Shown: piece after piece, positions 60,885-64,000 of the stretch | How the letters are laid out: every line of letters begins with the position of its first letter | How positions within the stretch are numbered: position 1 is the stretch's first letter | From: Pseudomonas spelaei | GTDB taxonomy: Bacteria; Pseudomonadota; Gammaproteobacteria; Pseudomonadales; Pseudomonadaceae | Assembly (NCBI RefSeq): GCF_009724245.1 | Contig: NZ_WNNK01000019.1 | Span: 62,001 to 126,000 of the forward strand | Reading direction: 5' to 3' | DNA: 64,000 bases | The notes under the pieces: model-generated | Seen by the model: only the letters and a program-made list of their open reading frames with translations | What the model was told of the DNA's origin: nothing | Database searches by the model: none | Position numbers and translations under genes: made by a program

Positions 60885-61975
60885 GGCTGCACCTGTTGGG
60901 CCACGGCGGCCAATACGCGTTTGAGCAGTTCGTTGTGGCGGTAGCTGCCATCGCGGTCATCGCCGTAGCGCACAATCACCAACTGTGCGTCGGGCAGCAC
61001 ATACAGTGCCTGGCCCCAGTGGCCAAGGGCGGCAAAGGTATCGGCGGGCGCGTCCGGCCAGGGCCTGGCGGCGCCCTGCACTTCACGGTTGAGCCACCAG
61101 TGGCCGCCGGGGACCGCTTCGTCCTGGCCGGCCTGGTATTTATCGAAGGGTTGGCGGTTGAAGTCGACCCAATCCTTGGGCAGTAACTGCCGCTCGCCCC
61201 AGCGCCCGTCCCGTTGCATTAACAGGCCGATCCGCGCCAGGTCCCGGGCGGTGAGGTAAGCGTAAGACGAGGCGACAAAGGTTTCGTCGGCATCGGTTTC
61301 CCAGGTGGCGTTGCGAATGCCAAGGGGCTTGAACAATGCGATCCACGGGTAGTCGACATAGGCTTTGTGGCCGAGCATGCCTTTGAGTGCGGCGGACAGT
61401 AGATTGGTATCGCCGCTGGAATAACGAAAAGCCTGCCCGGGGCCGCTGAAGGTGCCGGTGTCGGCCGCGAACTCCGCCATATCGCCCCGGCCACGGGTAT
61501 AGAGCATGGCCACCACCGAGGACTTCAACGGGGCGTATTCATAGTCTTCCTGCCAGTCCAGGCCCGAGGCCCAGTGCAGCAGGTCAGCCAGGGTGACCGT
61601 CGGGTGTTGTTTCATCGGCGGGTAAAAGCGCGCGACCGGGTCTTTCAATTTAAAGCGGTAATCGTTGAAGGCCACGCCCAACACCGTGGCCATGATGCTT
61701 TTGCTGACAGACCAGGTCAGGTGCGCGGTGGTGGCGGTGGTCGGGGCAGCGTAGCGTTCGTAGATCACTTGGCCGTCACGGATCACCAGCAAGGCATCGG
61801 TACGGATGCCCTTGCGGGTGACATCGTCGCGCGCAGGGAAGGCGTAGTCTTCCAGCGCCTGAACGGCAGCGCCGCTGAGTGGCTGCCCTCGGGACCAGTC
61901 TTTAGTCGGCCAGTTTTCGGCGCGGGCGGTGATGGCGAACAGCAGCAAGGCGACGCAAAAAAAGCCTTTGACCAT
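60881..61975 (-). CDS. Exported serine hydrolase of the beta-lactamase/class C fold
   Basis: A 364-residue periplasmic protein with a signal peptide (MVKGFFCVALLLFAITARA). The beta-lactamase-like SxxK motif is S89-V-S-K92 (LTWSVSKSI), the second motif lies around RYSSGDTNLLS, and HWGQ stands in the third-motif region. It is related to 6-aminohexanoate-dimer hydrolase/EstB-type esterases rather than true AmpC. ATG 61975 is chosen, though 61996 is possible. Translationally coupled to the small membrane protein. Substrate unknown. Confidence 0.85.
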   Translation of the reverse strand: MVKGFFCVALLLFAITARAENWPTKDWSRGQPLSGAAVQALEDYAFPARDDVTRKGIRTDALLVIRDGQVIYERYAAPTTATTAHLTWSVSKSIMATVLGVAFNDYRFKLKDPVARFYPPMKQHPTVTLADLLHWASGLDWQEDYEYAPLKSSVVAMLYTRGRGDMAEFAADTGTFSGPGQAFRYSSGDTNLLSAALKGMLGHKAYVDYPWIALFKPLGIRNATWETDADETFVASSYAYLTARDLARIGLLMQRDGRWGERQLLPKDWVDFNRQPFDKYQAGQDEAVPGGHWWLNREVQGAARPWPDAPADTFAALGHWGQALYVLPDAQLVIVRYGDDRDGSYRHNELLKRVLAAVAQQVQP

Positions 61976-62042
61976 GGAGAGGAACTCGGGGGGCATTCAA
62001 GCCCGCGAGCCTAGCCGAGGAAAATGACGGTTTGGCGACATG

Positions 62043-62927
62043 TCAGTGGTGCGTCGGGTTCAGGGCCTTCTCCAGGCGCTTGGCCCTCGCGCCCGCCGCC
62101 AGATCCAGCACCGCCTGATCCCGCTGCCACTGGATGGCCCAGGACTCGGGACCTTTAGCCAGCGCGTCATTCACCTGCGTTTTCAGCGCCTCGAACTGCG
62201 CGAACAAGCCCCCCAGCAACACATGCCCTGCCCCGGACGCCGTCGGCTGGCGACTGACCTCCGCACACCCCGCCAACAATGCCAGCAATTGCAGACGCAA
62301 GCCTTGTGGCCAAGCGCATTCCTGGCCGACGCCATAGAGCCAGGCGCTCATCGCGCTCAGTACATAAGTGTCTTCCAGGGTGCGGAAGGGTTTGACGTAA
62401 TGGTCCCAGCCGTCCCCCGGCAAACGCTCGCACAACACGTTATCCAGATGCACGCGGCCATGGCTGATGTCCGGCATCAACGCGATGGCGGGCAGCGGTT
62501 CCAGGCGCACACCCGCATCGCCCGCCAGGACCACCGCCAGGCTCAGCCGTGGTTTCTCATCAGGACCTTCGCAACGGGCGGCCACCAACAGCCAGTCGGC
62601 GGCATCGCCGGCAGTGACGAAATCCTTGCGGCCCGTCAGGCGCAGGTCATCCAGCCGCGTTTGCATATCCACCGGCCGCAGGCTGCGCTGCTCTGTCACA
62701 CACAAGGCGCCAAGGCTGTGGGGCGCACTGGGCCACAGGGCACGCAACGCCGCCTGGTAACCCACCAGAAACGCCAGGCCCGGGGTCGTCATGAGGTGCC
62801 CGCCCCGCACGGCCAATTCGAAAGGGGTCACCGGCCCCAGTCGCTGTAACAAAGCGCTGTAGCCCTCGGCCAGGTCGGCATGGGCAGGCAAGCGGTCGGG
62901 GCGGTCGAGCAAGGCGGGCCAAGGCAT
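62043..62927 (-). CDS. Acyl-CoA dehydrogenase-like protein
   Basis: A 294-residue protein resembling a shortened acyl-CoA dehydrogenase: TRLDDLRLTGRKDFVTAGDAADWLLVAARC is the middle-domain pattern, and the C-terminal part is helical. The usual N-terminal helical domain is reduced, and the catalytic glutamate could not be placed. It is divergent from olsB, with the PHO box between them, and may share its phosphate control. Enzyme activity is uncertain. Confidence 0.72.
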   Translation of the reverse strand: MPWPALLDRPDRLPAHADLAEGYSALLQRLGPVTPFELAVRGGHLMTTPGLAFLVGYQAALRALWPSAPHSLGALCVTEQRSLRPVDMQTRLDDLRLTGRKDFVTAGDAADWLLVAARCEGPDEKPRLSLAVVLAGDAGVRLEPLPAIALMPDISHGRVHLDNVLCERLPGDGWDHYVKPFRTLEDTYVLSAMSAWLYGVGQECAWPQGLRLQLLALLAGCAEVSRQPTASGAGHVLLGGLFAQFEALKTQVNDALAKGPESWAIQWQRDQAVLDLAAGARAKRLEKALNPTHH

Positions 62928-62945
62928 GGGTACGTCCTCAAAGGG

Positions 62946-62978
62946 CTGTCATCTAAGCGTCATCGTAACTTCATGGAG
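62946..62978 (+). promoter_or_regulatory. PHO box (PhoB site) upstream of olsB
   Basis: CTGTCAT-CTAA-GCGTCAT at 62946-62963 matches the PhoB consensus of two CTGTCAT-like repeats 11 bases apart, and a third, weaker repeat (ACTTCAT at 62968-62974) keeps the 11-base period. A possible -10 TACATA lies at 62992-62997. Placement 95 bases before olsB fits phosphate-starvation induction of ornithine lipids. Confidence 0.75.
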
Positions 62979-63058
62979 ATGACACCGGGGGTACATAGCC
63001 TGACTTTGCACAAACAAGTCGACTGGCCGCAACCCTGGCCGGCACCTGGAGACTCGCC

Positions 63059-63814
63059 ATGACTCAGATCGCCCGCATCAGCGACACCGGCAATGAACGC
63101 CGTCTGCAAGCCGAACGCCTGATCGGCGCCCAGGCATTGCAGGAAGCCCAGGCCCTGCGTTTCAACGTGTTCAGCGGCGAATTCAACGCCAAACTGAAAG
63201 GCGCGGAACTGGGCCTGGACATGGATGACTATGATGTTCACTGCAGCCATATCGGCGTGCGGGACTTGAACAGCGGTCGGCTAGTGGCCACCACCCGTCT
63301 GCTGGACCATCAGGCGGCCAGCACCCTGGGACGGTTCTACAGCGAAGAAGAATTCAGCCTCCATGGCCTGGGCCACTTGCAGGGGCCGATCCTGGAAATC
63401 GGTCGTACCTGCGTCGACCCGGCCTACCGCAACGGCGGTACCATCGCCGTGTTGTGGGGCGAACTGGCAGAAGTCCTCAACCAGGGCGGCTACAGCTACC
63501 TGATGGGCTGCGCGAGCATCCCGATGCACGACGGCGGCATCCAGGCCCACGCCATCATGCAGCGCCTGCGCGAGCGATACCTGTGCAACGAATACCTGCG
63601 GGCCGAGCCGAAAAAACCGCTGCCAAGCCTCGACCTGCCCTCCAATGTCATCGCTGAAATGCCGCCCTTGCTCAAAGCCTACATGCGCCTGGGGGCGAAG
63701 ATCTGCGGCGAGCCGTGCTGGGACGAAGACTTCCAGGTGGCCGACGTATTCATCCTGCTCAAGCGCGACGAGCTGTGTCCGCGTTACGCCCGCCACTTCA
63801 AGGCTGCCATGTGA
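63059..63814 (+). CDS. olsB: L-ornithine N(alpha)-acyltransferase
   Basis: Transfers a 3-hydroxyacyl group from ACP to ornithine, the first step of ornithine-lipid synthesis. The 251-residue GNAT-related protein shows the OlsB pattern EAQALRFNVFSGEFNAKLKG, EIGRTCVDPAYRNGGTI and LMGCASIPMHDGG. The stop overlaps the ATG of olsA. The upstream PHO box indicates PhoB control, as known for ornithine lipids in Pseudomonas and rhizobia. Confidence 0.93.
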   Translation: MTQIARISDTGNERRLQAERLIGAQALQEAQALRFNVFSGEFNAKLKGAELGLDMDDYDVHCSHIGVRDLNSGRLVATTRLLDHQAASTLGRFYSEEEFSLHGLGHLQGPILEIGRTCVDPAYRNGGTIAVLWGELAEVLNQGGYSYLMGCASIPMHDGGIQAHAIMQRLRERYLCNEYLRAEPKKPLPSLDLPSNVIAEMPPLLKAYMRLGAKICGEPCWDEDFQVADVFILLKRDELCPRYARHFKAAM

Positions 63815-64000
63815 TGAGCCGCCTTCGGGTCTACGGGCGGATCGCCCGCGTGCTGCTGGTGGTGGCCTTGGGCTTGAGCATGGCCGGTATTTTTGGCCTG
63901 TTCGAACGCCTGGGCGTCGCCAACTCCATGGTCCGGCGCCAGCGCTGGTCGCGGTTTTTCATGGCGCGGCTGGGCAACGCCCTGCCCTTTCGCGTGACGG
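63814..64000 (+). CDS. olsA: Lyso-ornithine lipid O-acyltransferase, 3' truncated by window edge
   Basis: Adds the second acyl chain to lyso-ornithine lipid at the inner membrane. Only the first 62 codons are present: MSRLRVYGRIARV, a membrane segment (VLLVVALGLSMAGIFGLF), then the region leading to the PlsC acyltransferase domain, whose HX4D motif lies outside the window. Identity rests on the four-base-type overlap with olsB and the typical N-terminus. Confidence 0.82.
   Translation, partial: MSRLRVYGRIARVLLVVALGLSMAGIFGLFERLGVANSMVRRQRWSRFFMARLGNALPFRVT

Overview
The window is chromosomal DNA of a fluorescent Pseudomonas, most likely of the P. fluorescens group. This rests on a PhaG almost identical in pattern to the P. 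putida enzyme, the ornithine-lipid pair olsB-olsA, a trans-4-hydroxy-L-proline (lhp) cluster, an Hxu-type haem cell-surface-signalling locus, generally high G+C, and many REP/REPIN-type inverted repeats between genes. Both ends cut genes: urea carboxylase on the left and olsA on the right.

Layout. 1-5.7 kb: urea amidolyase pathway (urea carboxylase, allophanate hydrolase), a small cysteine-rich protein and RsuA. 6.0-7.4 kb: phaG, a REP element split by a 104-bp MITE-like insertion, tRNA-Gly(CCC) and its terminator. 7.5-13.2 kb: a NimR/NimT-like regulator-transporter pair, two further MFS exporters and a LysR regulator. 13.3-14.7 kb: a HicAB toxin-antitoxin pair and ogt. 14.9-24.7 kb: the hydroxyproline cluster, as two divergent transcription units around a striking 17-bp inverted repeat, plus its AraC-type regulator. 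24.7-28.8 kb: acetyltransferase, DUF4142, LysE, FosA, LysR and small DMT genes. 28.8-34.1 kb: a same-strand set (Rossmann protein, LysR, CaiB CoA-transferase, HMG-CoA-lyase-like enzyme, MFS) that looks like uptake, CoA activation and cleavage of an organic acid.

34.1-36.9 kb holds the most foreign-looking gene: an A+T-rich alpha-oxoamine-synthase-like PLP enzyme followed by a Bcr/CflA exporter, with related leader motifs upstream of both. 36.9-42.2 kb: Fe-alcohol dehydrogenase, a SIR2-like DUF4917 protein, an XRE-cupin regulator divergent from a class II aldolase/DapA-like pair with a clear operator-promoter, and YegP. 42.3-46.5 kb: sigma factor, anti-sigma factor and TonB receptor for haem. 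46.7-56.4 kb: DMT exporter, methyltransferase, TPM-TPM-LemA operon, periplasmic beta-glucosidase, cardiolipin synthase-like protein and YceI. 55.6-60.5 kb: IclR regulator, amidase, MHS transporter and M20 amidohydrolase, probably an amide-degradation set. 60.6-64 kb: serine hydrolase with a small membrane protein, an acyl-CoA-dehydrogenase-like protein, and olsB-olsA preceded by a good PHO box.

No phage, integrase, full insertion sequence or CRISPR array was seen. The most noteworthy points are a half REP element translated inside the urea carboxylase linker, the alpha-oxoamine synthase/exporter locus, the MITE-in-REP insertion with an 8-bp target duplication, and several clear operator candidates.
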